DNA of 64,000 bases from CBCYMI01 sp965183855 (GCA_965183855.1 CBCYMI010000003.1:4722-68721), one strand, 5' to 3'; shown: positions 9,426-21,176, numbered from the stretch's first letter. The notes: a model not told the origin generated them from the sequence alone. Program-made: numbers and translations.

Positions 9426-9950
9426 TATCTCTCATTCAAACGGTTAATTTTTCCCAGAAAATTAGTCCATATAATAAGAAACCAAATGTCATAAAAAATA
9501 AGATATTCAAAACAAAAAGCTATTTTATATATATATTTATTAATTTAAACTTCATAATACTTATTTCTCTTTATTGCATATATTGACAAAGAATATACCT
9601 CATCAAGTATAAATCATAATATCCTAAATTCCTTTATATAATTATAATATAAACATAATTTAGGAATAATTTGAGATAATATTTCCTTCAAAGATTAAAA
9701 TAATAAAATTAAGCTGATATATTTTATAAAAAACCTTCATTTTATTTTCAAAATGATATGAGTTCGATTTTAAGCTTGTTTCTTTAAAGCTGATAAACAT
9801 CTATCAAGACTGCACACATATATATATTTGAAAATCAATAAAAACCAATCACTCATATATTGATCATCCAGCATTTAAACTATCTCAATCAAAAATATTT
9901 TTAAAATTTCGTGATTATATTTTAAAGTTTGGGTCTTGTATTTATTAAAA
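9426..9950. other. AT-rich intergenic gap without recognisable gene
   Basis: About 525 bases of very AT-rich sequence, including an alternating TA run near 9526-9538. No open frame with codon-like structure, RNA gene or repeat was recognised. Confidence 0.5.
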
Positions 9951-10026
9951 TGGTGGGCGGTGAGAGGTTCGAACTCCCGACCTCCTGGGTGTAAACCAGA
10001 TGCTCTTCCAGCTGAGCTAACCGCCC
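9951..10026 (-). tRNA. tRNA-Val (anticodon TAC)
   Basis: On the minus strand the acceptor stem GGGCGGT pairs with ACCGCCC. The D-arm is TAGCTCAGCTGGAAGAGCA, the anticodon stem-loop is CTGG-TTTACAC-CCAG with anticodon TAC, and the T-arm is GGGAGTTCGAACCTCTC-like with the invariant GTTCGAA. The 3' CCA is encoded (TGG at 9951-9953 on the plus strand). Length of 76 including CCA is normal. Confidence 0.97.
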
Positions 10027-10190
10027 ATATTTAAAACACAGTAAGAAGGAAATAAAATGAAAAAAGCAATTTGTCAAAGCATTATTATAAAAAAAGAATC
10101 TATCATCTGAATATATGCCTATTTCTTATTTCTTGGCAGCTTCATACAAAACATACCATATATTTTTTTTGCACATTTCTTGATTTTTTT

Positions 10191-10529
10191 TTAAACTTTA
10201 GGTCGTTCTGCCTCAGGAAAAATACATATATGATCATTCATTCCAGCTTCAAGTGCATGTAAATGCACATCCTGAAACCCTGGTAAAACCAGCTTTTGTT
10301 TTAAATCTGTGATTTTCGTTTCAGGACGAATATAGGCAGATATTTCTTCTTCTGTACCAACAGCCAAAATTTTTCCATTTTGACCAATTGCAATTAAATC
10401 TACCCATAACTTATCTGGATTAACCGTATATATTATTGCATTTTTAAAAATACGAACAGTATGATCAGTATAAGCATGCATACCTGTTCAAAACAAACTA
10501 AAATAGAAAAAAACAAAACAACGTAACAT
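10191..10529 (-). pseudogene. Amidohydrolase (YtcJ/Amidohydro_3-like), N-terminal remnant
   Basis: The minus-strand frame encodes the start of a metal-dependent amidohydrolase: a beta-sandwich stretch (IYTVNPDKLWVDLIAIGQNG, ILAVGTEEEI) followed by the metal-site strand LPGFQDVHLHALEAG. Family members are about 550 aa, but this frame stops about 20 residues after the HxH motif. Upstream, in frame, an ATG at 10529 and a hydrophobic signal-like segment are separated from the rest by a TGA, so the gene has both an internal stop and a missing C-terminal 80%. Clearly non-functional. Confidence 0.75.
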
Positions 10530-10656
10530 AAAAACCTCAATAAAATGCTCTAATATTAAAACCGATTATCTTTATCTATTAAATATCCAAAGTTAAAACA
10601 AACCTTGTTTTCTATATATAAATTCAGTTTAACCAAAAGAGCATTTAAATTTTCTT

Positions 10657-13062
10657 TTAGTGTGTCATTAGAGGATCTTCTATATCATCTTTTGCCTGTT
10701 TTGATACATTCGCATCTTCTTCATCTGGATTCCATTCAATCGGTGTCAATGGCATAACAAGAGCTGCATCAACAACTTCATCAACGGTAGAAACAGTTTT
10801 AATCTCAACTTCTTTTTTTACATTTTCTGGAATATCTACAAGATCCTTTTCATTATCCTTTGGAATTAGAACCATTTTTACACCCCCACGCATGGCTGCC
10901 AAAAGCTTTTCTTTCAAACCACCGATTGGTAAAACACGCCCTCTTAACGTAATTTCACCTGTCATTGCAATATCCTTACGAACAGGAACGCCTGTTAAAA
11001 CAGATAAGATTGCAGTAACCATTGCAATACCAGCAGAGGGACCATCCTTAGGCGTTGCCCCTTCTGGAACATGAACATGAATATCTGTTTTCATAAAAAC
11101 ATTTGGCTTTATTCCAAAACTTTCAGCACGAGATTGTACATAAGAGCTTGCAGCTGAAATAGATTCTTTCATAACATCCCTAAGATTTCCAGTTACCGTC
11201 ATGCGTCCTTTACCATGCATGGTTACTGCCTCTATGGTTAATAAATCTCCTCCGGCTTCTGTCCAGGCCAAACCCGTTACAATACCAATTTGATCCTCTC
11301 CCTCTGTTTCACCATAATGGAATTTCCGTACACCTGCATATTTATGTAAATTTTTAGGCGTTATAGATATAGAGTTTACTTCTCCTTTTTCAATAGAATG
11401 GACTGCTTTTCTAACTAGATTTGCAATTTCTCTTTCCAGACTTCTAACGCCTGCCTCTCTTGTATAATATTGGATCAAATTTAAAATTGCACTATCAGAA
11501 ATCTTCCATTCTTCCTGTTTCAATGCATGATTTTTAAACTGTTTTGGAATTAAATGCCGTTTAGCAATTTGTAGTTTTTCTTCTTCTGTATAGCCTGGAA
11601 TTCGTATGATTTCCATTCTATCCAATAAAGGTTGAGCCATGTTTAAACTATTTGCTGTTGTAATAAACATAATTTCTGAAAGATCATAATCAATCTCAAG
11701 ATAATGATCATTAAATTTATTATTTTGCTCTGGATCCAATACTTCCAATAATGCAGAAGATGGATCCCCTCTAAAATCTGATCCTAGCTTGTCAACTTCA
11801 TCAAGTAAAAATAACGGGTTGACATATTTGACTTTCTTCATAGATTGTATAATACGTCCTGGCATAGAGCCTATATAGGTTCTCCTATGCCCCCTGATTT
11901 CTGCCTCATCTCTTACGCCTCCCAAAGAAACACGAACGAATTCTCTTTGTGTTGCACGTGCAATAGAGCGTCCAAGAGACGTTTTTCCAACCCCTGGAGG
12001 ACCAACCAGACATAAAATTGGACCTTTAAGCTTGCGCGTTCTAAGTAAAACAGCAAGGTGCTCTAAAATTCTCTGTTTAACTTTTTCTAATCCATAATGC
12101 TCTTCATCTAGAATTTTCTTTGCTGTACTTAAATCAATTTTTAGCTTTTTATACTTACCCCATGGAATACTTAATAACCAATCAAGATAGTTTCGAACCA
12201 CTGTCGATTCTGCAGACATAAAATTCATCTTACGTAATTTCTTTAATTCTGTCAGACCTTTTTGTTTTGCTTCTTTACTTAATTTTGTTTTTTCTATTTT
12301 TTCCTGTAATTCTCCCAACTCATCATGCTCTTCGTCATGATCTCCTAATTCTTTTTGGATTGCCTTCATTTGTTCATTTAAATAATATTCACGCTGGGTT
12401 TTTTCCATTTGACGCTTTACACGTGAACGGATCTTTTTTTCAACCTGAAGCACTCCAATTTCAGATTCCATCAATGCATAAACATATTCAAGCCGATCAA
12501 CAATATCAGGCATTTCCAGTAAATTCTGTTTTTCTTCAATTTTAATTGATAAATGTGCAGCAATTGTATCTGCCAGTTTTGAAGGCTCTTTCGTTTTTAA
12601 AATTGCACCACTAACTTCAGGAGAAATTCGTTTATTAAGCTTAATATATTTTTCAAACTGCTCAATCACAGTACGCATATAAGCTTTTGCTTCAGCATTC
12701 TCATTTTGATACTCATTCTCTTCTATAATGACGGCTTCAGCTTCAAAAAATGCATCATTTTCCGTATATTTTATTGCTTTTGCACGGCAAAGACCCTCTA
12801 CTAAAACCTTAACTGTACCATCTGGTAATTTCAAAAGTTGTAATACAGTTCCAACAACGCCAATATTATATATTTCATCCTTTTCAGGAGTATCATCACT
12901 ATGCTTTTTTTGTGTTAACAACAAGATCTTCTTATTGGATTTCATTACCTCTTCCAGTGCAGATACGGACTTTTCCCGTCCCACGAATAATGGAACAATC
13001 ATGCTTGGAAAAATAACAATATCTCTTAATGGAAGAACTGGGTAAATCTGACTTTCTGTCAT
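10657..13062 (-). CDS. lon: ATP-dependent protease Lon
   Basis: Cytosolic AAA+ serine protease that degrades misfolded and regulatory proteins. The 801-aa protein has the N-terminal substrate-binding domain ([20 protein letters not shown]), the Walker [10 protein letters not shown], Walker B region [11 protein letters not shown], and a C-terminal protease domain whose Ser is in [10 protein letters not shown] with the catalytic Lys in [13 protein letters not shown]. Gene order tig-clpP-clpX-lon on one strand is the common proteobacterial arrangement. It lies 280 bases downstream of clpX, so it probably has its own promoter in that AT-rich spacer. Full length with no lesions. Confidence 0.98.
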   Translation of the reverse strand: MTESQIYPVLPLRDIVIFPSMIVPLFVGREKSVSALEEVMKSNKKILLLTQKKHSDDTPEKDEIYNIGVVGTVLQLLKLPDGTVKVLVEGLCRAKAIKYTENDAFFEAEAVIIEENEYQNENAEAKAYMRTVIEQFEKYIKLNKRISPEVSGAILKTKEPSKLADTIAAHLSIKIEEKQNLLEMPDIVDRLEYVYALMESEIGVLQVEKKIRSRVKRQMEKTQREYYLNEQMKAIQKELGDHDEEHDELGELQEKIEKTKLSKEAKQKGLTELKKLRKMNFMSAESTVVRNYLDWLLSIPWGKYKKLKIDLSTAKKILDEEHYGLEKVKQRILEHLAVLLRTRKLKGPILCLVGPPGVGKTSLGRSIARATQREFVRVSLGGVRDEAEIRGHRRTYIGSMPGRIIQSMKKVKYVNPLFLLDEVDKLGSDFRGDPSSALLEVLDPEQNNKFNDHYLEIDYDLSEIMFITTANSLNMAQPLLDRMEIIRIPGYTEEEKLQIAKRHLIPKQFKNHALKQEEWKISDSAILNLIQYYTREAGVRSLEREIANLVRKAVHSIEKGEVNSISITPKNLHKYAGVRKFHYGETEGEDQIGIVTGLAWTEAGGDLLTIEAVTMHGKGRMTVTGNLRDVMKESISAASSYVQSRAESFGIKPNVFMKTDIHVHVPEGATPKDGPSAGIAMVTAILSVLTGVPVRKDIAMTGEITLRGRVLPIGGLKEKLLAAMRGGVKMVLIPKDNEKDLVDIPENVKKEVEIKTVSTVDEVVDAALVMPLTPIEWNPDEEDANVSKQAKDDIEDPLMTH

Positions 13063-13342
13063 ATATAAGGCTCCAAATCATGCAAAATTTGCACTATTTT
13101 TAAATCATTTATTTTCACTGGCAATAATATATCTCATTCAAACAATTATCATACTAAGTATAGATATAATCATTATTTTCAGTGAAACAAGTAGGCATAA
13201 AATCATCTTCAGTTCCATGTATTCTGAAAATAATTTATTAACCCTATCGTGCTTTTCTTTAAATGAAGTAAATGATAAGATAAAAATCAAAACTAGTTTT
13301 TATCCGAAAATGAGCCAGAAAGTTTGATTAAAAACAATCTGT

Positions 13343-14611
13343 TTAATAGCCTGTTTTCCCAGAACTTGCCTTACGTTCAGAGTAAATATATAAAGGCTTT
13401 GCTTTTTTCTCTATTACTTCTGCACTAACAACAACTTCTTCAACATTTTTGAAGCCTGGAAGCTCATACATTGTATCTAACAATGCTTCTTCAATAATGG
13501 AACGCAACCCTCTCGCACCCGTTTTACGTTGAATGGCTTTTCTAGAAATCGCATTTAAGGCATCATCTGCAAATGTTAACTGAACACCTTCCATTTTAAA
13601 TAAAGATTGATATTGCTTTACCAATGCATTTTTAGGCTCTTTTAAAATTTTACACAAAGCATCTTCATCTAGATCCTCAAGAGTTGCAATAACAGGAAGC
13701 CTTCCTACAAATTCAGGAATTAATCCTATTTTAATCAGATCTTCAGATTCAATATCTTTTAAGATTTCTCCTACTCGTCTAGGATCTGAATCCTTAACAT
13801 TTGCACCAAAACCAATGGAAGTATTTGTTTTTCGACTTGAAATAACTTTATGTAAATCAACAAATGCACCTGATACAATAAATAAGATATTTGTCGTATC
13901 AACCTGCATAAATTCCTGTTGTGGATGCTTCCGTCCACCTTGGGGAGGAACACTTGCAACGGTTCCTTCCATAATCTTTAACAATGCCTGTTGCACCCCT
14001 TCTCCTGAAACATCACGTGTAATGGATGGATTATCAGATTTTCGGGAGATCTTATCAACCTCATCAATATAGACAATGCCACGCTGAGCTTTTTCAACAT
14101 TATAATCAGAAGCTTGTAATAGTTTTAGAATAATATTCTCAACGTCCTCACCGACATAACCAGCCTCTGTAAGGGCTGTTGCATCTGCCATTGTAAAGGG
14201 AACATCAAGAATACGTGCAAGAGTTTGAGCTAATAGAGTTTTACCACATCCTGTCGGCCCAATTAATAAAATATTTGATTTTGCCAGTTCAACATCAGAA
14301 TGTTGATTCCCCTGTTCCAAACGTTTATAATGATTATGTACCGCAACAGAAAGAACACGTTTTGCATGATATTGACCAATTACATAATCATTTAGAACCG
14401 TATTAATTTCTTCTGGAGTTGGAATGCCGTTTTTTGCTTTTACCAAAGAAGTTTTACCTTCTTCACGAATAATATCCATGCATAATTCAACACATTCATC
14501 GCAAACAAAAACCGTAGGTCCTGCAATTAATTTATTCACTTCATGTTGACTTTTTCCACAAAAGGAACAATAGAGTGTATTTTTGGTTTCATGATCTGTT
14601 GTTTTACTCAC
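13343..14611 (-). CDS. clpX: ATP-dependent Clp protease ATP-binding subunit ClpX
   Basis: AAA+ unfoldase that feeds substrates to ClpP. The N-terminal zinc-binding domain ([11 protein letters not shown] and CDECVELC) is complete. It is followed by Walker [13 protein letters not shown], Walker [11 protein letters not shown], the pore-loop GYVGEDVE and the ClpP-binding IGF loop (here SIGFGANV). At 422 aa the length is standard. It lies 273 bases downstream of clpP on the same strand. Confidence 0.98.
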   Translation of the reverse strand: MSKTTDHETKNTLYCSFCGKSQHEVNKLIAGPTVFVCDECVELCMDIIREEGKTSLVKAKNGIPTPEEINTVLNDYVIGQYHAKRVLSVAVHNHYKRLEQGNQHSDVELAKSNILLIGPTGCGKTLLAQTLARILDVPFTMADATALTEAGYVGEDVENIILKLLQASDYNVEKAQRGIVYIDEVDKISRKSDNPSITRDVSGEGVQQALLKIMEGTVASVPPQGGRKHPQQEFMQVDTTNILFIVSGAFVDLHKVISSRKTNTSIGFGANVKDSDPRRVGEILKDIESEDLIKIGLIPEFVGRLPVIATLEDLDEDALCKILKEPKNALVKQYQSLFKMEGVQLTFADDALNAISRKAIQRKTGARGLRSIIEEALLDTMYELPGFKNVEEVVVSAEVIEKKAKPLYIYSERKASSGKTGY

Positions 14612-14884
14612 TTTAAACTCCTTATTCCTGGCATTTATACAAATGTGATTATTCCTATTATTCGTACAAATATAAACCTATTTATATATTCGTTATTCCC
14701 TTGCTTTTCAATACCAGCAATTTATATGCCATTCTATTTTATAAAATGGTTAGGTATAATCTTTCTTAAGATACTTCAGTTTTAAACTTTGAACTTAAAA
14801 CACTTAAAACATACACAATAAAATATCTCTTATTTGTATAAAAGCTTATCAAATGAGTTTACCCTATGACAAATTTATCTGTTT

Positions 14885-15508
14885 TTAGTTGCTTTCATTC
14901 ACTTTTCTTATTTCATAAACTTCATCGACAATTCCAAACTCTTTTGATTGTTGTGAATCCATAAAATAATCACGATCAAGCGTTTCTTCAATAATTTCAT
15001 ATGGCTGACCTGTATGTTTTACATAAATATTATTCAATCGTTTTTTAAGATTTAAAATATCTTCTGTATGTCTTAAAATATCAGATGCCTGCCCCCTTAC
15101 CCCACCTGAAGGTTGGTGAACCATAATGCGCGCATTTGGAAGAGCAACTCTCATTCCTTTTTCTCCAGATGCAAGCAAGAGAGAACCCATAGAAGCTGCC
15201 TGACCAATACACACTGTTGAAACGGGAGAACGAATATATTGCATTGTATCATATATTGACAAACCAGAAGTCACAATGCCTCCAGGTGAATTAATATACA
15301 TTGCAATTTCTTTTTTAGGGTTTTCTGATTCCAAAAATAATAATTGCGCTGTAATCAAGCTTGCCATATTATCTTCAACTGTTCCCGTCAAAAAAATAAT
15401 CCGTTCTTTTAACAATCTTGAAAAAATATCATAGGCACGCTCTCCCCTGCTTGTTTGTTCAACAACCATGGGAACAAGGTTCATCATAACATCTTGTGGG
15501 TCTTGCAT
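14885..15508 (-). CDS. clpP: ATP-dependent Clp protease proteolytic subunit ClpP
   Basis: Barrel-forming serine peptidase, partner of ClpX. The catalytic serine lies in [14 protein letters not shown] and the histidine in [10 protein letters not shown]; the catalytic Asp is expected in the TLDRDYFMD segment. The N-terminal [20 protein letters not shown] type sequence is typical. 207 aa, full length, 136 bases downstream of tig. Confidence 0.98.
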   Translation of the reverse strand: MQDPQDVMMNLVPMVVEQTSRGERAYDIFSRLLKERIIFLTGTVEDNMASLITAQLLFLESENPKKEIAMYINSPGGIVTSGLSIYDTMQYIRSPVSTVCIGQAASMGSLLLASGEKGMRVALPNARIMVHQPSGGVRGQASDILRHTEDILNLKKRLNNIYVKHTGQPYEIIEETLDRDYFMDSQQSKEFGIVDEVYEIRKVNESN

Positions 15509-15538
15509 TACGGTTTCCTTTTTAAAACGTTATTTTTA

Positions 15539-15629
15539 AGCTAAAATTAACACTGACTGAAACTTTAATCTAGCTGTCAATACTTTCTTGCTGCTTTCGT
15601 TTTGAGCTAGAATTAACACCGACCAAAAC
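15539..15629. repeat. Imperfect 25-bp direct repeat between clpP and tig
   Basis: Bases 15539-15563 and 15605-15629 match at 21 of 25 positions (core GAATTAACAC / AAATTAACAC). They lie in the spacer 5' of clpP with a 66-base period. This could be a short duplication in the clpP leader or a paired regulator site; nothing further can be said. Confidence 0.4.
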
Positions 15630-15644
15630 GAATATACCTAACTT

Positions 15645-17198
15645 TTATTTATCTGGTGTTTCTTTTTTGTTTTTTTGTGCGATGGATCTGGACTTGGCTT
15701 TTTTGGCTTCAGCTGATTTGGTAATTACAGGCTTTTTACCCTTTGCAAAGCTTGAAGCTTTTGCAGAGCTTGAAGCTTTTGCAGTCGTTTTTTTATCCTT
15801 TGTCTTTTTCGATACTGTTTTCTTTTCAGCCTCCTTAGAAATAGACTGATTACCGCCTTCTTCTATTTCATCTTCTTCAAAAAGAATCTCCCGATCAACC
15901 TGTTTATCTTTAATATCAGCAAGCTCGATAATGTAATTAATAACTTTTTCTTCATAAACAGGCGCTTTGAGATAATTCAATGCATTTGGATTTTTTTGAT
16001 AAAATTCAAAAATTTCCTTTTCTTTCCCAGGATATTGCCTCGCTTCGTTTTGAACAGCATGTGCTAATTCATTATCCAGAACTTTAATATCTGCACTATT
16101 TCCAAGTTCAGACAATACCAATCCAAGCTTTACCCTTCTTTCAGCAATTTTCCAATATTCATCTTTTAATTCTTCTTCTGGTTTTATTTTATCTTCCTGA
16201 TCAATCTTTCCAGATTTCTTTGCCTGGTCTAATTGTTTCCAGATCTGCTCAAATTCAGTATTGACCATTCTATGTGGAACTTCAAACTGATGTAAATGGT
16301 CTAGCTGATCAAGAATCTTTCTTTTGAGTTTAAGCTTGGTTTGCTGAGCGTATTCAGACTCAATTTGTTTTTGTATAGCCTCTTTGAGTTGATTTAAATC
16401 TTTAACACCAAGCCTTGAAGCAAACGCATCATCAATTTTATTTTCAACTTCAACCTGAATCTCTTTGACATAAATATCAAATTCAGCTTCTTTTTTTGCC
16501 AAATGCTTAGCAGGATAATTTTCAGGAAATGTAATTTGGATTGTTTTTTTATCTCCAGCCTTCACATCTATTAATTGCTCTTCAAAACCTGGAATAAATT
16601 TTCCTTCCCCTAAAACAAGCTGTGTATTCTCAGCTTTCCCACCTTCAAACGCAGCGCCATCAACCTTCCCTAGAAAATCAATAATAAGTGCATTTCCTGT
16701 TTTTGCTTTTATATTTTTTTCAGTTTTCTGATAGGTTTTATTCTGCCTGGATAATTCCTCTATAGACTCAAGAACTGTTTTTTCGTCAATCTTTGATACA
16801 TAACGTTCAACTTTTATTTCCTTTGGATTCATTACCTGAAATTCAGGCATGATATCTACTTCCATTGTATAAGAAAGATCAGATTTATCCTTAATAATAT
16901 TCTTAATATCATTTTTTAGATTAATATGAGGTTGACTAGCAAGACGAAGTTTTCTTTCTTCAAAAGCCGTTTTACTAGTCTCACTAATAACATCCTTAAT
17001 AATATCTTCCATAATGGAATTGCCATAAAGACGGTGGATATGATGTTGTGGAACCTTGCCTGGACGAAACCCTTTTAAAGAGATTTTTGGTCGTAATTCC
17101 TCTATTTTCTTTTCCAGTCTGTCAGCAAGTGTTTTCGCTGGAATAATAACCTCATACGTATGACTTAAGCCATCTGTCTGTTTTTCTAAAATCTGCAT
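15645..17198 (-). CDS. tig: Trigger factor with long Lys/Ala/Ser-rich C-terminal tail
   Basis: Ribosome-associated chaperone and peptidyl-prolyl isomerase. The ribosome-binding signature is present near residues 40-50 (KGFRPGKVPQHHI), followed by the FKBP-like domain (FEGGKAENTQLVLGEGKFIP) and the helical C-terminal chaperone arms. At 517 aa it exceeds the usual 430-450 because the last ~70 residues form a low-complexity basic tail of KK, SSAKASSFAKGKK and KKAKS blocks. Such tails occur in some alphaproteobacterial trigger factors; function unknown. First gene of the tig-clpP-clpX-lon block. Confidence 0.96.
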   Translation of the reverse strand: MQILEKQTDGLSHTYEVIIPAKTLADRLEKKIEELRPKISLKGFRPGKVPQHHIHRLYGNSIMEDIIKDVISETSKTAFEERKLRLASQPHINLKNDIKNIIKDKSDLSYTMEVDIMPEFQVMNPKEIKVERYVSKIDEKTVLESIEELSRQNKTYQKTEKNIKAKTGNALIIDFLGKVDGAAFEGGKAENTQLVLGEGKFIPGFEEQLIDVKAGDKKTIQITFPENYPAKHLAKKEAEFDIYVKEIQVEVENKIDDAFASRLGVKDLNQLKEAIQKQIESEYAQQTKLKLKRKILDQLDHLHQFEVPHRMVNTEFEQIWKQLDQAKKSGKIDQEDKIKPEEELKDEYWKIAERRVKLGLVLSELGNSADIKVLDNELAHAVQNEARQYPGKEKEIFEFYQKNPNALNYLKAPVYEEKVINYIIELADIKDKQVDREILFEEDEIEEGGNQSISKEAEKKTVSKKTKDKKTTAKASSSAKASSFAKGKKPVITKSAEAKKAKSRSIAQKNKKETPDK

Positions 17199-17744
17199 AC
17201 TAATATTTCCTAATACACCATTTACTTAAATAATTCAGCGTTTTAATCAGTTTCTTTTTTAAACAAGAGTACTAAACTCCTGTCAGTCCTTAGGATTATG
17301 CATAAAACGCAATCTTGTTTAAGTCTATAGCTAATTTTCAATTTATGTATATTCCTGTCTTTAAATTCTCTTTCAACTTGAATGTTTAGTTAAAATTATC
17401 AAGAAAGAAATTTAACTGTTTTCCTTAAAATAAGAATGAAAGCCATGCAGATTCATGTTTTTATCCCAAATAGAATCCAATATCTGTTTATACACAAATT
17501 TAAATCAATATTTTGCATTACAGTTATTCGATTAAACCTAAATTAAGATTAATAAAAGCCAAAAAACAAAAAATATCTATAAATTTATAAGCCTCGCCTC
17601 CATTCTTTACCAATTTATATAAAAACCAATCTTACTTATCTTGATTATGATCCTATTTAAACTGATATTTATCATTTCTGTTCTGGACAGCATGATCAGA
17701 GCATTATATGTATTTTAAGTCTAGGAAATGAAAGAATAGAACCA
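17199..17744. other. Divergent intergenic region tig/radA
   Basis: About 545 bases separate the divergently transcribed tig and radA, so promoters for both must lie here. I see no convincing -35/-10 pair that I would place, no RNA gene and no repeat. The sequence is AT-rich without a supported open frame. Confidence 0.5.
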
Positions 17745-19166
17745 ATGGCACAAACAAGCATTACTTATATTTGTCAAAATTGCGGGACAAATTACAAAAA
17801 ATGGATAGGTCGTTGTGATTCATGTCAGCAATGGAATACACTCGCTGAAGAAGCAATCACATCTCTTCATTCAAAACCAAAACAAGCTCTAAATATTCCT
17901 GAGCTAAGATTGAAAGAGTTGAACTCCAAACAAACAGATCATATTATCCGCTACCAAACAGGCATTCATGAATTTGACCGAGTTGTCGGTGGAGGCTTAG
18001 TTCCTGGCTCTGCCTTATTAATTAGCGGAGATCCTGGAATCGGTAAATCAACCCTTTTATTACAAATTTCTTCTAAACTCTCTCTTAATGGCATTAAAAC
18101 AGCCTATATATCAGGAGAGGAATCTCTTGATCAGGTTCAAAACCGTGCACAAAGACTAAAAATAGAAAACAGTCATATCGCTCTTGGTAATGAAACATCC
18201 CTTGAAATTATTTTAAAAGGGCTTAAAAAACATGCCCCACAGTTAATTATTATTGATTCAATACAAACCTTATGGACAGAATCTCTGTCTGGAACTCCTG
18301 GAAGTGTTACTCAAACCAGAAATTGTGTTCATGAACTCATTCATTTTGCAAAAAAACAGAATATTTGTATTTTATTTGTTGGTCATGTAACCAAAGATGG
18401 ACAAATTGCAGGTCCTCGTATTATTGAACATATGGTTGATTCAATTCTATATTTTGAAGGAGATCCTCTTAATCAATTCAGATTATTGCGAACCGTTAAA
18501 AATAGATTTGGTCCTTCTGGTGAGATTGGTATTTTTGAAATGCATTCCGATGGATTATCTCCTGTTGAAAATCCTTCTTCTATTTTTCTGAATACAGATT
18601 CAGAACAAACACCTGGCAGTGCTGTTTTTGCAAGCATTGCTGGTTTGCGCCCTGTTCTTACAGAAATACAAGCCCTTTGTGTAAAAACCAATTTAAACAC
18701 GCCAAGACGCGCAGTTGTGGGCTGGGATACAACACGTCTTTCAACCGTTTTAGCTGTCTTGCAAGCCAGATCAAATCTCAATTTTAATCATTATGATGTC
18801 TATTTGAATATTGCAGGAGGACTTAAAATATCAGATCCTGCCGCTGATTTAGCCGTTGCCGCCGCTCTTGTTTCAGCATATTGCAATATTAGCCTAGCTA
18901 ACAAAACTGTTATTTTTGGTGAATTATCTCTATCAGGACAAGTCCGCCCTGTAATCCATACAGATATGCGACTTAAGGAATCAGTTAAATTAGGGTTTTG
19001 CTCTGCTTTAATTCCTGAAAAATCAAAAATAAAGATTAAACAAAAGGATTTTTCATGTTTTTATATTAAAAAACTGGATTCGCTTATACATTATATTCAG
19101 CATATAAATCAATCATCCTTCGTTAATACAGAAAACTCTAATTTGAAAAAAAAAGAGTTAATATAA
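17745..19166 (+). CDS. radA: DNA repair ATPase RadA (Sms)
   Basis: RecA-like ATPase helping branch migration in recombinational repair. The N-terminal zinc finger is CQNCGTNYKKWIGRCDSCQQW, Walker A is GDPGIGKSTLL, the RadA-specific KNRFG motif is present (KNRFGPSGEIG), and the C-terminal Lon-like domain ends in the SLSGQVRPV region. 473 aa, full length. First gene of a compact radA-cvpA-purF-SDR unit with 13-base, then overlapping, junctions. Confidence 0.97.
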   Translation: MAQTSITYICQNCGTNYKKWIGRCDSCQQWNTLAEEAITSLHSKPKQALNIPELRLKELNSKQTDHIIRYQTGIHEFDRVVGGGLVPGSALLISGDPGIGKSTLLLQISSKLSLNGIKTAYISGEESLDQVQNRAQRLKIENSHIALGNETSLEIILKGLKKHAPQLIIIDSIQTLWTESLSGTPGSVTQTRNCVHELIHFAKKQNICILFVGHVTKDGQIAGPRIIEHMVDSILYFEGDPLNQFRLLRTVKNRFGPSGEIGIFEMHSDGLSPVENPSSIFLNTDSEQTPGSAVFASIAGLRPVLTEIQALCVKTNLNTPRRAVVGWDTTRLSTVLAVLQARSNLNFNHYDVYLNIAGGLKISDPAADLAVAAALVSAYCNISLANKTVIFGELSLSGQVRPVIHTDMRLKESVKLGFCSALIPEKSKIKIKQKDFSCFYIKKLDSLIHYIQHINQSSFVNTENSNLKKKELI

Positions 19167-19179
19167 AAAGGTTACTTAC

Positions 19180-19692
19180 ATGGCTTTCGATATTCTAGCT
19201 CTTATTATTATTTCAGTTTCAATACTATTGGCAAGCATTAGAGGCTTTTCAAGAGAGATTTCCTCTATTCTGGCTTTCATTATTGCTCTGATCTGTGTAT
19301 CTCTTTCCCTGAGATATGGTCGACATATTCTAATCGATTATATTCATCCTGCATGGCTCTCTGATACAATATTGATTATCATTTCTTTTTTGGCTGGTTA
19401 TATGATACCCTTGTTTTTCTTTTGTAAATGGAGAAAAATACTGATTTCAGAAAAAAATGGTAAAACACCATTTTTAGATCATTTTTTAGGAGCAATTTTT
19501 GGATTAATCAGAGGCATATTAATTGCTGCTCTATTATTAATATTAATTAGATCAACTTTATCTCCTGATGTTCAAAAAAAATATTTAGCCAATTCATTTG
19601 TTTACCCTTATATACTAAAAATATCTGAAATCATCACAGGCTATACGCCGAAAGTAAAAGAAATTTTAAAGGAAGTTGCACCATGGGAGTAA
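19180..19692 (+). CDS. cvpA: CvpA family membrane protein
   Basis: Inner-membrane protein of 170 aa with about four hydrophobic segments (near residues 5-25, 30-48, 64-83 and 100-122), typical of CvpA (colicin V production/purine-regulon protein). The early SIRGFSREISSILAF region matches the 'RGFxREV' motif of the family. Position immediately before purF, with a 10-base overlap, is a conserved context. Biochemical role is not known. Confidence 0.93.
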   Translation: MAFDILALIIISVSILLASIRGFSREISSILAFIIALICVSLSLRYGRHILIDYIHPAWLSDTILIIISFLAGYMIPLFFFCKWRKILISEKNGKTPFLDHFLGAIFGLIRGILIAALLLILIRSTLSPDVQKKYLANSFVYPYILKISEIITGYTPKVKEILKEVAPWE

Positions 19693-21176
19693 ATCAAACC
19701 ATTTCAGTCCAACCCACAGAAAAACGTATTGAAATCGATGAAGACCAGCTTAACGAAGAATGTGGTGTCTTTGGTATTTTTGGAACAAAAGATGCTTCAG
19801 CATTAACTACTTTAGGGCTGCATGCTTTGCAACACAGAGGACAAGAGGCTTGTGGAATTGCAAGCTATGACACACCTCATTTTTATACCGAGCGTCATAT
19901 GGGATTGGTGGGAGATTTCCTGACTAGAAAAAATATTGCAGAACGTCTTTCTGGTAATATTGCCATTGGACATGTTCGGTATACAACAGAAGGAGGAACT
20001 GTTTTAAGAAACACACAGCCATTATTTGCAGATTATGCCTTTGGTGGGTTTGCAATTGCCCATAATGGTCATTTAACAAATGCACGTTTTCTCAGAGAAG
20101 AATTGGTTAACCAGGGTGCTATTTTCCAATCAACGAGTGATAGTGAAATCATCCTTCATCTAGTTGCATCTTCAAAGGCTTCTAATTTCGAAAGCAGATT
20201 CATTGAAAGCATCAAACAAATTGAAGGAGGATATGCCCTAATAGGACTAACGAATAATAAATTAATAGGTGCACGTGATCCAAATGGAATTCGTCCTTTG
20301 GTATTGGGAGATTTAAATGGCTCTCCTGTTTTAAGCTCTGAAACCTGTGCATTGGATATGATTGGTGCAAGCTATGTCAGAGACGTTAATCCAGGTGAGG
20401 TTTTAATGATTAGTAAAGATGGAATTCAATCGATTAATCCTTTTCCAAATCCTAAATTAAGACCTTGTTTATTTGAGTTTGTTTATTTTGCACGACCTGA
20501 TAGCTTTATTAACGGGAAAAATGTTTATGAACTCAGAAAAAAAATGGGACATATTCTAGCAAAAGAACATTTTGTTGAAGCAGATGTTATTATACCTGTT
20601 CCTGACTCAGGTGTTCCAGCTGCATTGGGGTTTTCTGAACAATCAAATATTCCATTTGAAATTGGCATTATCAGAAACCATTATGTTGGCAGAACCTTTA
20701 TTCAACCAACACAGAAAATACGAGATATCGGCGTCCGGTTAAAACATTCTGTAAACTGGTCACAGATTAAAGGAAAGCGCGTTGTATTGGTTGATGACTC
20801 AATTGTAAGAGGAACCACTTCAAAAAAAATCGTGCATATGATAAGAGAGGCTGGCGCAAAAGAAATTCATTTTCGTTCAGCATGCCCTCCCATTCGTTAT
20901 CCAGATTATTATGGTATTAATATGCCAGACACTAAAAAACTTATTGCAGCAAATTACACACTTAAGGAAATTTGTGAAAAGCTAAAGATTAACAGTCTGG
21001 GATATCTTTCAATTGAAGGGCTTTATAAGGCAATGGGTGAAAAAAAACGCAATGATAAATCTCCACAATATTCTGATCATTGCTTTACAGGAGACTATCC
21101 AACCCGTCTTTATGACAAACAAATATTAAAATCTGACAAACAAGCACAACTTTCACTTTTAGTAGATGTTGCATAA
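19683..21176 (+). CDS. purF: Amidophosphoribosyltransferase PurF
   Basis: Catalyses the first committed step of purine synthesis, PRPP plus glutamine to phosphoribosylamine. A short propeptide precedes the expected mature catalytic cysteine in LNEECGVFGIFG (Cys about 27). The class-II glutamine amidotransferase domain (LQHRGQEACGIAS, HNGHLTNA) is followed by the PRTase domain with the PRPP loop VVLVDDSIVRGTTS. 497 aa. The start lies inside cvpA and the stop overlaps the next ATG (TAATG), so translation is coupled along the operon. Confidence 0.97.
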   Translation: MGVNQTISVQPTEKRIEIDEDQLNEECGVFGIFGTKDASALTTLGLHALQHRGQEACGIASYDTPHFYTERHMGLVGDFLTRKNIAERLSGNIAIGHVRYTTEGGTVLRNTQPLFADYAFGGFAIAHNGHLTNARFLREELVNQGAIFQSTSDSEIILHLVASSKASNFESRFIESIKQIEGGYALIGLTNNKLIGARDPNGIRPLVLGDLNGSPVLSSETCALDMIGASYVRDVNPGEVLMISKDGIQSINPFPNPKLRPCLFEFVYFARPDSFINGKNVYELRKKMGHILAKEHFVEADVIIPVPDSGVPAALGFSEQSNIPFEIGIIRNHYVGRTFIQPTQKIRDIGVRLKHSVNWSQIKGKRVVLVDDSIVRGTTSKKIVHMIREAGAKEIHFRSACPPIRYPDYYGINMPDTKKLIAANYTLKEICEKLKINSLGYLSIEGLYKAMGEKKRNDKSPQYSDHCFTGDYPTRLYDKQILKSDKQAQLSLLVDVA

